The notes beneath the pieces are model-generated. The model ran no database searches and was not told where the DNA came from. It saw only the letters and a program-made list of their open reading frames with translations. From Blattabacterium cuenoti (GTDB taxonomy: Bacteria > Bacteroidota > Bacteroidia > Flavobacteriales > Blattabacteriaceae): 64,000 bases of DNA. Below are positions 8,616 through 18,997 of this stretch, piece after piece; the stretch's first letter is position 1; each line of letters starts with the position of its first letter. Made by a program: the position numbers and the translations under genes. The DNA is taken from the NCBI RefSeq assembly GCF_014252035.1, contig NZ_CP059207.1:557527-621526 (forward strand), written 5' to 3'.

Positions 8616-11337
8616 TCAAATAATAAGAAATTTATTATTTAACAAAAAAATAAATAACAATACAAAAAGAAAAAAATTGATATTAACATCTATTAATAAT
8701 CCAATTATAGAATATATTAAAAATAAATATCAATCTACAATAGATAATACTTATGTTTCATTTCTTAGAATAGAAAAATTTTTAGAAATTGTTTCAGGTC
8801 TACATATTGTAGATAATAACTATTTGCTTCTTTATTTATTTTATTCACTTAATAATAAAGTAGAAAATAAATTCAGTTCTTATTTAAGATGGGGCCCTAA
8901 GATTTTAAATGATTTTAAAATTATAGATTATGAAATAATGGATAAAGAAAAATTTTTTTCTTCAATGATTTCTACAGAAAAAATAAAAAAATGGAATCCA
9001 AATATTCCATTTTTAAAGGAAAAAAATAATTTTCTTTATTGGGAAAAAATTTATGAATATTATAATATTTTACAATCTGAACTCTTAAAAAGAGGATTTG
9101 CTTATAAAGAAATGATATTTAAATTATTGATAATAAATAATCAATATTTAGATCATTTTTTTTATAAAAATGCTGATACAATTATTGTTTTATTTTTTAT
9201 TGAAAATCTTATATATAAAAAATATACTATAAAACATTTATTAAATAAAATAACTCAATTTAATCAGGGACTCATATATGATATATCTGCTGTAGATAAT
9301 AATAAATTCATAGAAAAAAATTATTTTCTAATATTAAAAAAAGAAAAGAATAAATTAGATAATTTAGAAGTAATTAGTGTTTCAAAGGAAATAGAACAAG
9401 TAAAAATTATAGAAGATATAATAGAAAGTAAAAAAATATACAAAAATAAAATTCTTATAGTTCTTGGAGATAAATATTTATTCACTCCTCTATTCTATTC
9501 TATCAATAGAAAATATTCAAATATTTCTATTAATATAGATTATCCATTAAAAATGATTTCTATTCATTATACTATTTATTCAATATTTCAATTATTATTA
9601 AAAAAAAACAAGTATCAAGAGTTTAATAAAAAAGATGTGATAAGATTATTATCAGATGTATATATAAAAAAGTTCTTTTTTCAGAAAGATTACTTGTTAA
9701 AAATTTTGAATAAAGAAGAAAATAAATCAAATTTTATTTCAAAAAATGATATAATTAACAAATATCTATCAAATAATGATTTACGTTTTATATTCGAAAT
9801 TCAGGATAATGATAGTAAAAAAATATTTACTAATATTCTTTTTTTCATTAGAAAAATGAAAAACTTTTTGAAAGAAAAAATAACATATATTGTAGAATAT
9901 CAATTTCTATCTAATTTAGAAAATTATATACAAAAAATAAAAATAATATTTAGAAGAAAAAAAAATTTGTTTTTCGGAATAAAAGATATTTTTACTTATT
10001 ATGAACAATTTATAAATACAGAAAAAATACGTTATCAATATGTAAAAAACGGTAAAAAAAATAATGAATTATGTAGTATAACAATAACAGGTTTTATGGA
10101 TATTTTTTTTGATAATTTTGATACAACAATTGTCACTTCTTTTAATGAAGGTATAATTCCAAGTTATAATAGAAAAAATAATTATTCTTTTATTCCATTT
10201 GATATTCGTAAAAAATTAGGTATTGATCATAATAATGAAAATTACTATTTTTATTATTTTATAAATATTTTACGTTCTTCTAAAAAAATATTTTTGACAT
10301 ACAAAAATCAATCTGATGAATTAAATTCAGGAGAAAAAAGTCGTTTTATTCACCAGATAGAAAGAATTTCTAATATTTCAATAAAACAAAAAAATTTTCC
10401 TTTTATTCCAAAAAATAATTTTCATGCGAAACCTATCATAATTAAAAAAACAAAATCTATAATTAAAATATTAGATAGATTATCTTATCAAGGATTTTCT
10501 CCTTCTTCAATTTACTTATACAATTATAATCCTATATTATTTTATTACAAAAAAATACTAGGAGTGAATTATTTAGAAAAAACTTCTATAAAACAAAAAA
10601 TAGGAAAAATAATTCATCAAGCATTAGAAATGCTTTATCTTCCATTGAAGGGAAAATTAATGACATTAGATTTAATACAATCGGAAATTAGAAATAAATC
10701 TGAATGTATCATAAAAAAAATTTTCTATCAAAAGGATAACAATTATCCTCTTACAGAGAGTGAAATTCTTTTATATTACCGCATAATTAAAAATTATGTA
10801 GATAATTTTGTTTCTTTGGATGAAAAAAATGTTAAAAATGGACATAGAATATTTATTAAAGAAATTGAATGCAATATTTCCACAATACTAAATATTAGAC
10901 TAAAGAAAGTAAAATTACATGGAATTATAGATCGTATAGATGAGTATAATGGGGAAATTCGTATAATTGACTATAAAATAGGATTTTCTAAAAAAAAAGA
11001 AATGAACATTTTATTATCTGATATAGAAAATATTTTTAGTAATACTTATTATTCTAATGTGATGCAACTACTGATATATTTATATATTTATTTTAAATCT
11101 TATGATATCAATAGTCCTACTACAACAACAATAGGAATTGTATCTCCAGATAAAAATGAATATAATTCTGTTACATATGTTCCTATTAATTTTTTTTATG
11201 ATCATGATAAAGAAATAAAAAAAAATATAACATATAATGATTACATAAAAAATTTCCTTCCATTTCTTATAAATAGAATATCAGAAATTATAAACCCAGA
11301 AATACCAATTATAGAGAATTTGCAAAAAAATTATTGA
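8599..11337 (+). CDS. PD-(D/E)XK nuclease family protein, AddB-like
   Basis: A 912-aa protein whose last quarter is a RecB-type nuclease domain: GKIIHQALEMLY near residue 675, then HGIIDRIDEYNGEIRIIDYKIG near 774-795, giving the His, Asp and D-Y-K residues of the PD-(D/E)XK fold. The long Lys/Asn/Ile-rich front part shows ITGFMDIFFDNFDTTIVTSFNEG, like the degenerate helicase motifs of AddB-type proteins; no P-loop is visible. By analogy it would pair with a UvrD/AddA-type helicase-nuclease for double-strand-break repair, but no such gene is in the window. Composition is extremely A+T-rich, suggesting weak constraint outside the nuclease domain. Confidence 0.8.
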   Translation: MKRKIDQIIRNLLFNKKINNNTKRKKLILTSINNPIIEYIKNKYQSTIDNTYVSFLRIEKFLEIVSGLHIVDNNYLLLYLFYSLNNKVENKFSSYLRWGPKILNDFKIIDYEIMDKEKFFSSMISTEKIKKWNPNIPFLKEKNNFLYWEKIYEYYNILQSELLKRGFAYKEMIFKLLIINNQYLDHFFYKNADTIIVLFFIENLIYKKYTIKHLLNKITQFNQGLIYDISAVDNNKFIEKNYFLILKKEKNKLDNLEVISVSKEIEQVKIIEDIIESKKIYKNKILIVLGDKYLFTPLFYSINRKYSNISINIDYPLKMISIHYTIYSIFQLLLKKNKYQEFNKKDVIRLLSDVYIKKFFFQKDYLLKILNKEENKSNFISKNDIINKYLSNNDLRFIFEIQDNDSKKIFTNILFFIRKMKNFLKEKITYIVEYQFLSNLENYIQKIKIIFRRKKNLFFGIKDIFTYYEQFINTEKIRYQYVKNGKKNNELCSITITGFMDIFFDNFDTTIVTSFNEGIIPSYNRKNNYSFIPFDIRKKLGIDHNNENYYFYYFINILRSSKKIFLTYKNQSDELNSGEKSRFIHQIERISNISIKQKNFPFIPKNNFHAKPIIIKKTKSIIKILDRLSYQGFSPSSIYLYNYNPILFYYKKILGVNYLEKTSIKQKIGKIIHQALEMLYLPLKGKLMTLDLIQSEIRNKSECIIKKIFYQKDNNYPLTESEILLYYRIIKNYVDNFVSLDEKNVKNGHRIFIKEIECNISTILNIRLKKVKLHGIIDRIDEYNGEIRIIDYKIGFSKKKEMNILLSDIENIFSNTYYSNVMQLLIYLYIYFKSYDINSPTTTTIGIVSPDKNEYNSVTYVPINFFYDHDKEIKKNITYNDYIKNFLPFLINRISEIINPEIPIIENLQKNY

Positions 11338-12395
11338 TTCAATATATACTTTTCTATGTAACTCCCTACTTCATCAGTAGTTGATGGTGTTATATGTCCT
11401 TCAATAATATCCTGTGTACATACATTTTTTTCGATAGAATCACTGACAGCTTTTTCTATAATTTTTTTTTCTTCATATAAACCAAAATATTCCAACATCA
11501 TTGCAGATGAAAGTATTGATCCTAAAGGATTAGCTATATTTTTTCCTTTTGCTTCTGGATAAGATCCATGTATAGGTTCAAAAATAGGAGTTTTATTTCC
11601 TATAGAAGCGGAAGGTAGTAGACCTAAAGATCCTGCGATAACACTTGATTCATCAGAAAGAATATCACCAAACATATTATCTGTTAAAATAACATCAAAT
11701 TTTTTAGGATTGAAAATAATTTGCATAGCTGCATTATCTATGTATAAAAATTCTAAAATAACATCAGGATAATCAAATGATATTTCATGAATTACTTCAC
11801 GCCATAATCTAGAAGTTTCTAGTACATTAGCTTTGTCAACTACCGTTAATTTTTTATTTCTACTATTAGCCGCTTGCAAAGCTAATTTTCCTATTCTTCT
11901 TATTTCTTTTTTTGAATATAAACAATGATCATAGGCAGATTCTCCATTTTTAGAACGACCTTTTTTACCAAAATAAATTCCTCCTGTTAATTCTCTATAT
12001 ATTATAAAATTAACTTTATCTAATAAATTATTTTTTATGGGTGATTTATTAATTACTTTTGGGTAAGATATTATAGGTCGAATATTGCAATATAATCCCA
12101 TTTCTTTTCTAATTTTTAATAAACCATCTTCAGGACGCATTCCAGTTAAATATTTATCTCCATCAGGATCTCCAATACAACCAAATAAAATTGCATTTGA
12201 TTTTAAACAACTATCTATTGTTTTTTTTGGCATTGGATCTCCAAATTTTTTCATAGCTATAAATCCAGCCATAGCCATTTCATAAAAAAATTCATGATGA
12301 TATTTTTTTTCTATAGCGTTTAAAATTTTAATTGTTTGTTTCATAATTTCAGGACCAATTCCATCTCCTTCTATCACAGTAATATTTTTTTTCAT
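11331..12395 (-). CDS. leuB: 3-isopropylmalate dehydrogenase
   Basis: NAD-dependent oxidative decarboxylation of 3-isopropylmalate in leucine synthesis. The N-terminus [16 protein letters not shown] is typical; the substrate-binding Tyr lies in [11 protein letters not shown], the catalytic Lys in [14 protein letters not shown], and the Mg-binding Asp residues in [13 protein letters not shown]. The start is fixed at 12395 because its ATG overlaps the leuD TGA in an ATGA arrangement; the frame is open four codons further up. It is the last gene of leuA-leuC-leuD-leuB, and its end overlaps the convergent AddB-like gene by 7 bases. Confidence 0.96.
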   Translation of the reverse strand: MKKNITVIEGDGIGPEIMKQTIKILNAIEKKYHHEFFYEMAMAGFIAMKKFGDPMPKKTIDSCLKSNAILFGCIGDPDGDKYLTGMRPEDGLLKIRKEMGLYCNIRPIISYPKVINKSPIKNNLLDKVNFIIYRELTGGIYFGKKGRSKNGESAYDHCLYSKKEIRRIGKLALQAANSRNKKLTVVDKANVLETSRLWREVIHEISFDYPDVILEFLYIDNAAMQIIFNPKKFDVILTDNMFGDILSDESSVIAGSLGLLPSASIGNKTPIFEPIHGSYPEAKGKNIANPLGSILSSAMMLEYFGLYEEKKIIEKAVSDSIEKNVCTQDIIEGHITPSTTDEVGSYIEKYILNQ

Positions 12396-12988
12396 TGTTG
12401 AAAACAAATTTTTTTTTCAAAAATTTCTATTTCTTTTTTAATAGAAACTAGAAAGTCTATATCATCATAACCGTTTATAAAACATTTTTTTCTATATGGA
12501 TGAATATAAAATTCTTCAAATTCTTCTGTACTTTGTATGAAAATTTTTTGATTAAGTAAATCTACTTTTATTTTTGTTTTTGGTTTTTTTTCAATGAGAA
12601 AAAATAATTTTTGAAGAAAATTATTAGATACTTCTACAGTAAGTAGTCCATTATTTAGTGCATTTTCTTTAAAGATATCAGCAAAATAACTAGATATTAC
12701 AACTTTAAATCCATAATCTAATATACTCCAAACAGCATGTTCCCTACTTGAACCACAACCAAAATTTCTTCCAGTTAAAAGAATTTTTCCAGAAAAATTT
12801 CGGTTATTTAATATAAAATATTTATTTAATGATCCATCATTATTGTAACGCCAATCTTTAAAAAGATTTTTTCCTAATTCTTCTCGTTTTACTTCCTTTA
12901 AAAATCTAGATGGAATAATCTGATCTGTATCTATATCTTCAACGTGTAATGGTATTACACAACTAATCAATGTTGTAAATTTTTTCAT
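12392..12988 (-). CDS. leuD: 3-isopropylmalate dehydratase, small subunit
   Basis: Swivel-domain subunit of isopropylmalate isomerase, acting with LeuC. The protein is 198 aa with [15 protein letters not shown] near the N-terminus and the hallmark [15 protein letters not shown] in the middle. Its start at 12988 lies within the last 26 bases of leuC, and its TGA overlaps the leuB ATG, so translation of leuC, leuD and leuB is probably coupled. Confidence 0.96.
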   Translation of the reverse strand: MKKFTTLISCVIPLHVEDIDTDQIIPSRFLKEVKREELGKNLFKDWRYNNDGSLNKYFILNNRNFSGKILLTGRNFGCGSSREHAVWSILDYGFKVVISSYFADIFKENALNNGLLTVEVSNNFLQKLFFLIEKKPKTKIKVDLLNQKIFIQSTEEFEEFYIHPYRKKCFINGYDDIDFLVSIKKEIEIFEKKICFQQ

Positions 12989-14369
12989 AAATATATTGAT
13001 TTATATCAACAATTTTTCCTTCAATAGCAATAATTGATGCTGTTAAAGGACTTGCAAGCAAAGTTCGAGAACCAGGACCCTGTCTACCTTCAAAATTTCT
13101 ATTAGATGTAGAAACACAATATTTACCAGTAGGTATTTTATCTTCATTCATAGCTAAACAAGCAGAACATCCTGGTTGTCTAAATTCAAATCCTGCTTCT
13201 TTAAATATTTTATCTAAACCTTCTTCTTTAGCTTTTTTTAATACTTGATTAGAACCTGGTACTACCATAGCTCTTTTTATATTGCTAGACTTTTTCTTTC
13301 CTTTTATAGCAATAGCAGCCAATCTCAAATCTTCTATTCTAGAATTAGTACAACTTCCTATAAAAATGTAATCAATCATTTTTCCTATTAATGATTCTCC
13401 TTTACGGAATCCCATGTAATCTAAAGATTTATTATCTACATTTTCAAATGGAATAGATTCTGTTATTTTAATAGCAGTCCCAGGATTTGTCCCATAGGTA
13501 ATCATAGGTTCTATATCCTCAGCTATTAATGAATATTCTTTATCAAAAATTTTTTCTTCATCTGTTTTCAAATATTTCCAATACTTTATCAATTTTGATT
13601 GACTTTTTAAATCATGATTTAAAAAATTTTTACTGTTTTTAACATAGTTAAAAGTGACTTCGTCTGGAGCAATCAACCCCCCCTTTGCTCCCATTTCAAT
13701 ACTCATATTACAAATAGTCATTCTTCCTTCCATAGTCATTTTTTCTATAGTAGAACCAGAATATTCTATAAAATATCCAATACCTGCATCCACTCCAAGT
13801 TTCGATATTATATATAAAATAACATCTTTTGGAGATACTCCTTTTCTTAAATCTCCATTTATTTTAATTCTCATCTGTTTCGGTTTTGAAAGTAATAAAC
13901 ATTGACTAGCCATTACCATACTAACTTGACTAGTTCCAATTCCAAACGCGATACATCCAAAAGCTCCGTGAGTGGAAGTATGACTATCGCCACAAACTAT
14001 TGTCATACCTGGTATGGTATGGCCCAATTCTGGTCCAATGACATGAACAATTCCATTGTATGGATTTCCTAATTCATATAATTTGATACCAAAATTTTTA
14101 CAATTTTTTGTTAATGTATTTATTTGTTTTCTAGATAAAAAATCTGATATAGGTAAATGTTGATTGATAGTAGGAACATTATGATCTACTGTTCCTATTA
14201 TTTTTTTAGGTCTGAAAATAGTAAGATTTCTTTTTTTTAATTCTAAAAAAGCTTGTGGACTTGTTACTTCATGTATATAATGTCTATCAATATAAAGTAC
14301 GTCTATTTTATTTTCTAATTTTTTTACTGTATGATAGTCCCATATTTTATCAAACAATGACCTTGACAT
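12963..14369 (-). CDS. leuC: 3-isopropylmalate dehydratase, large subunit
   Basis: Fe-S aconitase-family subunit converting 2- to 3-isopropylmalate. The protein is 468 aa, typical for bacterial LeuC. The 4Fe-4S ligands are visible as one Cys in [10 protein letters not shown] and two in GCSACLAMN. The substrate and cluster region [12 protein letters not shown] is also intact. It follows leuA by 14 bases and overlaps leuD by 26. The cluster would be supplied by the suf genes at 54-59 kb. Confidence 0.97.
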   Translation of the reverse strand: MSRSLFDKIWDYHTVKKLENKIDVLYIDRHYIHEVTSPQAFLELKKRNLTIFRPKKIIGTVDHNVPTINQHLPISDFLSRKQINTLTKNCKNFGIKLYELGNPYNGIVHVIGPELGHTIPGMTIVCGDSHTSTHGAFGCIAFGIGTSQVSMVMASQCLLLSKPKQMRIKINGDLRKGVSPKDVILYIISKLGVDAGIGYFIEYSGSTIEKMTMEGRMTICNMSIEMGAKGGLIAPDEVTFNYVKNSKNFLNHDLKSQSKLIKYWKYLKTDEEKIFDKEYSLIAEDIEPMITYGTNPGTAIKITESIPFENVDNKSLDYMGFRKGESLIGKMIDYIFIGSCTNSRIEDLRLAAIAIKGKKKSSNIKRAMVVPGSNQVLKKAKEEGLDKIFKEAGFEFRQPGCSACLAMNEDKIPTGKYCVSTSNRNFEGRQGPGSRTLLASPLTASIIAIEGKIVDINQYIYEKIYNID

Positions 14370-14383
14370 ATTTTTATTTTTTT

Positions 14384-15583
14384 TTACACAACATTTATTA
14401 TTCTTCTACTAGAATGTAATAGTTTACTATTTAAATTAGCTTTATTTAATATAATTTTTAGTTCTTGATCAGTAATTTCCTTTTTTTTATCTGCATGATT
14501 AAGAAATATAGAATAAACTAAGTCTAAAGATCTTTTATTCAAAGAATATCCTAGTTTTTTATAACGATATGCTAAAGCAGCTCTTCCACTTCTAGCTGTT
14601 AGAATAATTGAAGATTCATTTATTCCAACATCTTCAGGATTAATAATCTCATAAGTTTCTCTGTTTTTTATAACACCATCTTGATGAATACCAGATGAAT
14701 GAGAAAATGCATTTACTCCTACAATAGCTTTATTGGCCTGCACTTTCATTCCTGTACAATCGGATACTAAACAACTAATAGAAGAAATTAATTTTGTATT
14801 AATATTAGTAAATAAATTTAAATGTGGATTTTGTTTAATTATCATTACAATTTCTTCTAAAGAAGTATTTCCAGCTCTTTCTCCTATACCATTAATAGTA
14901 CATTCAACTTGTTGAGCTCCATTGATTATACCAAATAGAGAATTAGCTGTAGCTAATCCTAAATCATTATGACAGTGAGTAGATAATGTAATTTTATGAA
15001 TATTTTTGACATTTTCTTTTAAAAAACGTATTTTTTCTCCGTATTCTTGTGGTAAACAATAACCCGTAGTATCAGGTATATTGATTACTGTTGCTCCACT
15101 TTTTATTACATTTTCACATACTTTTGCTAGAAATTCATTTTCTGTACGACCTGCATCTTCAGCATAAAATTCTACATCCTCTACAAATCTTTTTGCAAAT
15201 TTTACAGAAAGATTAGCTATTTCTATTATTTTTTCCGGAGTACTATTAAATTTATAACGAATATGACAATTTGATGTCCCTATCCCTGTGTGAATTCTTG
15301 GTCTTTTAGCATTTTTTAATGCATTACCAGCTAATTCTATATCTTTTTCAACAGCTCTAGATAATGCACATACTATTGAATTTGATACTGATTTACTAAT
15401 CTGTTCAACAGATTGATAATCTCCAGGACTTGAAGTTGGAAATCCAGCTTCTATAATATCAACACCTAAATCTTCTAATTTTTTAGCTATTTTTACTTTT
15501 TCTTTTGTATTTAATTTACAACCTGGAACTTGTTCACCATCTCTTAAGGTTGTATCGAAAATTTGTATTTTTTTATTTTCCAT
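14384..15583 (-). CDS. leuA: 2-isopropylmalate synthase (short form)
   Basis: First committed step of leucine synthesis: acetyl-CoA plus 2-ketoisovalerate. The catalytic TIM barrel carries [12 protein letters not shown] at the N-terminus, the metal-binding HCHND in [15 protein letters not shown], and NGIGERAGN. After the barrel there is only a short linker region with [13 protein letters not shown]. The protein is 399 aa against about 510 for leucine-inhibited forms, so the LeuA allosteric domain is missing. This suggests leucine synthesis is not feedback-inhibited here, though short forms may be normal in flavobacteria. A TAGTTTTG promoter box lies upstream. Confidence 0.94.
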   Translation of the reverse strand: MENKKIQIFDTTLRDGEQVPGCKLNTKEKVKIAKKLEDLGVDIIEAGFPTSSPGDYQSVEQISKSVSNSIVCALSRAVEKDIELAGNALKNAKRPRIHTGIGTSNCHIRYKFNSTPEKIIEIANLSVKFAKRFVEDVEFYAEDAGRTENEFLAKVCENVIKSGATVINIPDTTGYCLPQEYGEKIRFLKENVKNIHKITLSTHCHNDLGLATANSLFGIINGAQQVECTINGIGERAGNTSLEEIVMIIKQNPHLNLFTNINTKLISSISCLVSDCTGMKVQANKAIVGVNAFSHSSGIHQDGVIKNRETYEIINPEDVGINESSIILTARSGRAALAYRYKKLGYSLNKRSLDLVYSIFLNHADKKKEITDQELKIILNKANLNSKLLHSSRRIINVV

Positions 15584-15736
15584 ATACTATAACTGGATTA
15601 TTTTATAATTCCAAAACAAAACTATTTTTTCCCAAAAAAAAATAGAAATACATTCTATCAACATTTACAATATCCAATAATTTAAATTATTGTATATTTT
15701 TCTATCTATCAATTCAAATACTATTATATTATTACA
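15584..15736. other. Divergent promoter region with an 18-base palindrome
   Basis: The region separates leuA (-) from the 523-aa gene (+). On the minus strand TAGTTTTG (15624-15617) fits TAnnTTTG and would serve leuA. A perfect palindrome CAATAATTTAAATTATTG lies at 15675-15692, between the two genes. In A+T-rich DNA such palindromes also arise by chance. Confidence 0.4.
15617..15624 (-). promoter_or_regulatory. Putative -7 box for the leu operon
   Basis: TAGTTTTG on the minus strand fits the Bacteroidota TAnnTTTG consensus and ends 33 bases upstream of the leuA ATG. No clear -33 TTG at normal spacing. Confidence 0.45.
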
Positions 15737-17308
15737 ATGTCAAATTATTATAATAAATCGGATCATTTGTTTCTTCTCATTCAAACTTTATCTAAATCAG
15801 AAAAAATAAATTTTAATATTTATGTTAACCGTATCAAAAAAAATAAGAATTCAAAATTTATGAAACTATTTCATATTATGAGCAAAATGAATTTTTATAA
15901 TGAAAAAAAAATATTAGAAAATACAATTATAAGTAAAGTACAATTTTCTAATATAAAAGCTCATTTATATAAACAAATATTGATAAGCTTGAAATTGCAA
16001 GAAACTAACAAAAAAAACCATGAAATTCAAATACGTGAATATTTAGATTTTGCTCAAATATTATATAATAAAGGTTTATATATACAAAGTTTAAAATTTT
16101 TAGAAAAAGCAAAAATTATTGCTAGATCTTTCGAATTCAATACTATTTTATTAGAATTGATTGAATTTGAAAAAATGATAGAATCTCAACATATTACTAG
16201 AAGTTTATGTTCAAGATCTGTAGAATTATCTGCAGAGTCTAAAGAATTAGTAGAAAGAGTTCAATGTAATAATGCATTATCAAATCTTTCTCTAGAATTG
16301 TATGGTTTATACCTAAAAGTAGGTTATGTAAGAAATGATAAAGATAAAATCTTTATAGAAACTTATTTTAGAACTAATCTTCCAAAATTTAATATCGAAA
16401 ATATTAGTTTTTATGAAAAGTTATTTTTATACCAAGCACAAGTTTGGTATCATTTTATCAGACAAGATTTTATAATGTGTTATAGATCATCTTATAAATG
16501 GGTAGAATTATTTAAAAATAATAGAAAAGCGAAAAAAATAGCTCCTGTTAGTTATTTAAAAGGTTATCATTATTTACTAAATACCTTATTTTATTTGAAT
16601 CATTATTATAAATTCACTGATATTTTTCAACAATTTGAAAATGAAGTAAAAAATGGAGAAATAATGATTAATGGAAATACGAGAATATTAATCTTTATGT
16701 ATACATATTCCAATCGTATTAATAAACATTATATGGAGGGTAATTTTTCAGAAGGAGTAAAAAATATTATACCATCATTATTTTCAAATTTTAATAAGAT
16801 TTATAATTATTTGGATTATCATTATATTATGGTTCTCTATTATAAAATAGCTTGTTTGTATTTTGGTAGCGGAGACAATGATAATGCTATTCGATACTTA
16901 TTGAAAATAATGGCAAATAAAAAGAAAAATATCAGAAAAGATTTACAATGTTCTGCTCGTTTACTACATTTAATCGCCTGTTATGAAAGTGGATTAGACG
17001 AAAATATGGATCAAAAAATTAAATCTGCGTATAAATTTTTTATCCAAATGGATGATTGGTATATAGTACAAAAAAAAATAATTTTTTTCTTTAAAAATTT
17101 AGGTAATGTTTATCCTCACCAAATAAAAAATCAATTTAAAAAGTTAAAAGAAAAATTGATAAAATATTATGATCATCCTTATGAAAAAAGAACCTTTTTA
17201 TATTTAGATATTATATCATGGATAAATTCTAAAATAGAAAATAAATCTATAGAATTAATCATCAAGGAAAAATTTATAAAAAATAAAATGAATGAAAATT
17301 GTAAATAA
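15737..17308 (+). CDS. Conserved Bacteroidota protein of unknown function, TPR-like helical repeats
   Basis: A 523-aa soluble protein without signal peptide or membrane segment. It reads as all-helical with paired amphipathic helices resembling TPR units, for example YLDFAQILYNKGLYIQSLKFLEKAKIIA (cut here in meaning, residues about 105-132) and GSGDNDNAIRYLLKIM near 380. The opening (LFLLIQTLSKSEKINFNIYV) resembles a family of roughly 500-aa hypothetical proteins I recall from free-living Bacteroidota, where the motif is LSKSEKRYFKL. I do not know its function. Retention in a reduced genome, full length and without frameshift, suggests it matters. It is monocistronic and divergent from leuA. 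Confidence 0.75.
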   Translation: MSNYYNKSDHLFLLIQTLSKSEKINFNIYVNRIKKNKNSKFMKLFHIMSKMNFYNEKKILENTIISKVQFSNIKAHLYKQILISLKLQETNKKNHEIQIREYLDFAQILYNKGLYIQSLKFLEKAKIIARSFEFNTILLELIEFEKMIESQHITRSLCSRSVELSAESKELVERVQCNNALSNLSLELYGLYLKVGYVRNDKDKIFIETYFRTNLPKFNIENISFYEKLFLYQAQVWYHFIRQDFIMCYRSSYKWVELFKNNRKAKKIAPVSYLKGYHYLLNTLFYLNHYYKFTDIFQQFENEVKNGEIMINGNTRILIFMYTYSNRINKHYMEGNFSEGVKNIIPSLFSNFNKIYNYLDYHYIMVLYYKIACLYFGSGDNDNAIRYLLKIMANKKKNIRKDLQCSARLLHLIACYESGLDENMDQKIKSAYKFFIQMDDWYIVQKKIIFFFKNLGNVYPHQIKNQFKKLKEKLIKYYDHPYEKRTFLYLDIISWINSKIENKSIELIIKEKFIKNKMNENCK

Positions 17309-17318
17309 TAATGTTCCA

Positions 17319-17684
17319 TCATTTTGTAATGATAAACAAAACATTAAAAAACAAAATAATAAAATATGAAAATATGAAATTTATAAGGTAAATTTTTGCT
17401 GTATATGATATAGTTTGAATATGATCATTATTCAATAAATAAAAAAATAATAAAACGAAAATAAATAATTTAATAAAAGAATAATATATATATTTTATTA
17501 TATACGTTTTTTTTGTATATATTTTTGTCCAGAAAAAAAATAAAAAAATAAAAATACTATTTATAGAAAATAAGTACATATATATTTTCAATATAAAATA
17601 TTCTTTTCTAAGAATTCCAAAAATTATATGAATTAAACCAATAATACAAGTACAAATATAATATATTATATTATTTTTCGTCAT
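17319..17684 (-). CDS. Small integral membrane protein, perhaps DUF6168-like
   Basis: A 121-aa protein with four hydrophobic segments at roughly residues 5-24, 30-52, 65-85 and 95-119, with Lys-rich loops. The four-helix pattern and length resemble the flavobacterial DUF6168 protein often found near ATP synthase F0 genes, but here it is alone, convergent with the 523-aa gene and divergent from tyrS. Function unknown. It could also be a decaying membrane protein, because nearly all of its residues are A+T-coded hydrophobics. Confidence 0.55.
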   Translation of the reverse strand: MTKNNIIYYICTCIIGLIHIIFGILRKEYFILKIYMYLFSINSIFIFLFFFWTKIYTKKTYIIKYIYYSFIKLFIFVLLFFYLLNNDHIQTISYTAKIYLINFIFSYFIILFFNVLFIITK

Positions 17685-17715
17685 AACAATAAATATTACA
17701 CAATTAACATTTTAA

Positions 17716-18987
17716 ATGCAAAAAAACATCATTAATGATCTTTTATGGAGAGGGTTAATACAAAATAAAGTTCCTGGTATTGAAAATCAAGTGAAAAAAC
17801 CTACTACCATATATACAGGTTTTGATCCCACCTCAGATTCTTTACATTTGGGAAATTTACTTCCTATTATTGTGTTAATTCACTTTCAAAAAATGGGGCA
17901 TCAATCGTTAATATTAATTGGTGAAGCTACAGGATTCATAGGAGATCCATCTGAAAAAGATGAAAGTAGAATTTTTCTTAAAAGAGAAAAACTGCATGAT
18001 AACGCAAAATCTATAAAAAATCAAATAATAAGACTTATTAAGGATCATTCAGAAGGAATAGAATTATTGAATAATATCAATTGGATAAAAAATCTTTATT
18101 TCTTAGAATTTATTCGTGAAATAGGAAAATTTTTTACAGTTAATTATTTAATGTCTAAAGATTCTGTAAAAAAACGAATGAAAAATAATAAAAATGGAAT
18201 TTCATTTACTGAATTTTCCTATTCTCTTATACAAGGATATGATTTTTTATATTTGAACGAAGTAAAAAATTGTCAGATTCAAATAGGAGGATCTGATCAA
18301 TGGGGTAATATTACTACAGGTATAGAACTTATTAAAAGAAAAACTGGTAAAAAAGTATATGGTTTTACTTTTCCATTGATAACGAAACCTAATGGAGAAA
18401 AATTTGGAAAAAGTCATAATGGAAATAACATATGGTTAGACAAAAATAAAACATCTCCATATAAATTTTATCAATTTTTCATGAACGTTTCCGATGAAAA
18501 TGTTGAGAGGTATATAAAAATATATACATTTTTATCTAAAGAAGTGATAGATAATTTGATTTTAAATCATAAAAAAGATCCAAGCAAAAGAATACTACAA
18601 AAAAAGTTGGCTTTTTATCTAACTGAATGGGTTCATGGATATGAATCATCCAAAACAATAATGAAAATATCAAACATTTTATTTAATGAAATCAACTTAG
18701 AACTATTAGATGAAAAATATTTCATGATGATATATGAAAATATTCCACATATGTTTTTATCTTATATAGAATTTAAAAAAGGAATCTTCATACTAGATAT
18801 ACTAAAACATTCAGGATTTTTTACTTCTAAAAGTGAATCTTATCGTGCAATGAAAGCAAATTCGATACTTTTAAATAAAAAAATTATAAAAGAAAATATA
18901 ATACTTACAAAAAATAATATAATATGTAAAAAATATATTATATTTCAATTTGGTAAAAAAGAATTTTTCATTCTAAAAATAGATTAA
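17716..18987 (+). CDS. tyrS: Tyrosyl-tRNA synthetase
   Basis: Class I synthetase charging tRNA-Tyr. The protein is 423 aa. The HIGH motif appears as HLGN in GFDPTSDSLHLGNLLP, the tyrosine-binding region as QGYDFLYLN and QIGGSDQWGNIT, and the KMSKS loop as KFGKSHNGN. The C-terminal S4-like RNA-binding region includes SESYRAMKANSILLN near residue 375. Its end is 10 bases from the convergent era gene. Confidence 0.96.
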   Translation: MQKNIINDLLWRGLIQNKVPGIENQVKKPTTIYTGFDPTSDSLHLGNLLPIIVLIHFQKMGHQSLILIGEATGFIGDPSEKDESRIFLKREKLHDNAKSIKNQIIRLIKDHSEGIELLNNINWIKNLYFLEFIREIGKFFTVNYLMSKDSVKKRMKNNKNGISFTEFSYSLIQGYDFLYLNEVKNCQIQIGGSDQWGNITTGIELIKRKTGKKVYGFTFPLITKPNGEKFGKSHNGNNIWLDKNKTSPYKFYQFFMNVSDENVERYIKIYTFLSKEVIDNLILNHKKDPSKRILQKKLAFYLTEWVHGYESSKTIMKISNILFNEINLELLDEKYFMMIYENIPHMFLSYIEFKKGIFILDILKHSGFFTSKSESYRAMKANSILLNKKIIKENIILTKNNIICKKYIIFQFGKKEFFILKID

Positions 18988-18997
18988 AAAATAGATT

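Noticed and set aside
13604..13625. 22-base perfect palindrome inside leuC
   Set aside because: With no loop and only A/T flanks, about one such palindrome is expected by chance in 64 kb of this composition.
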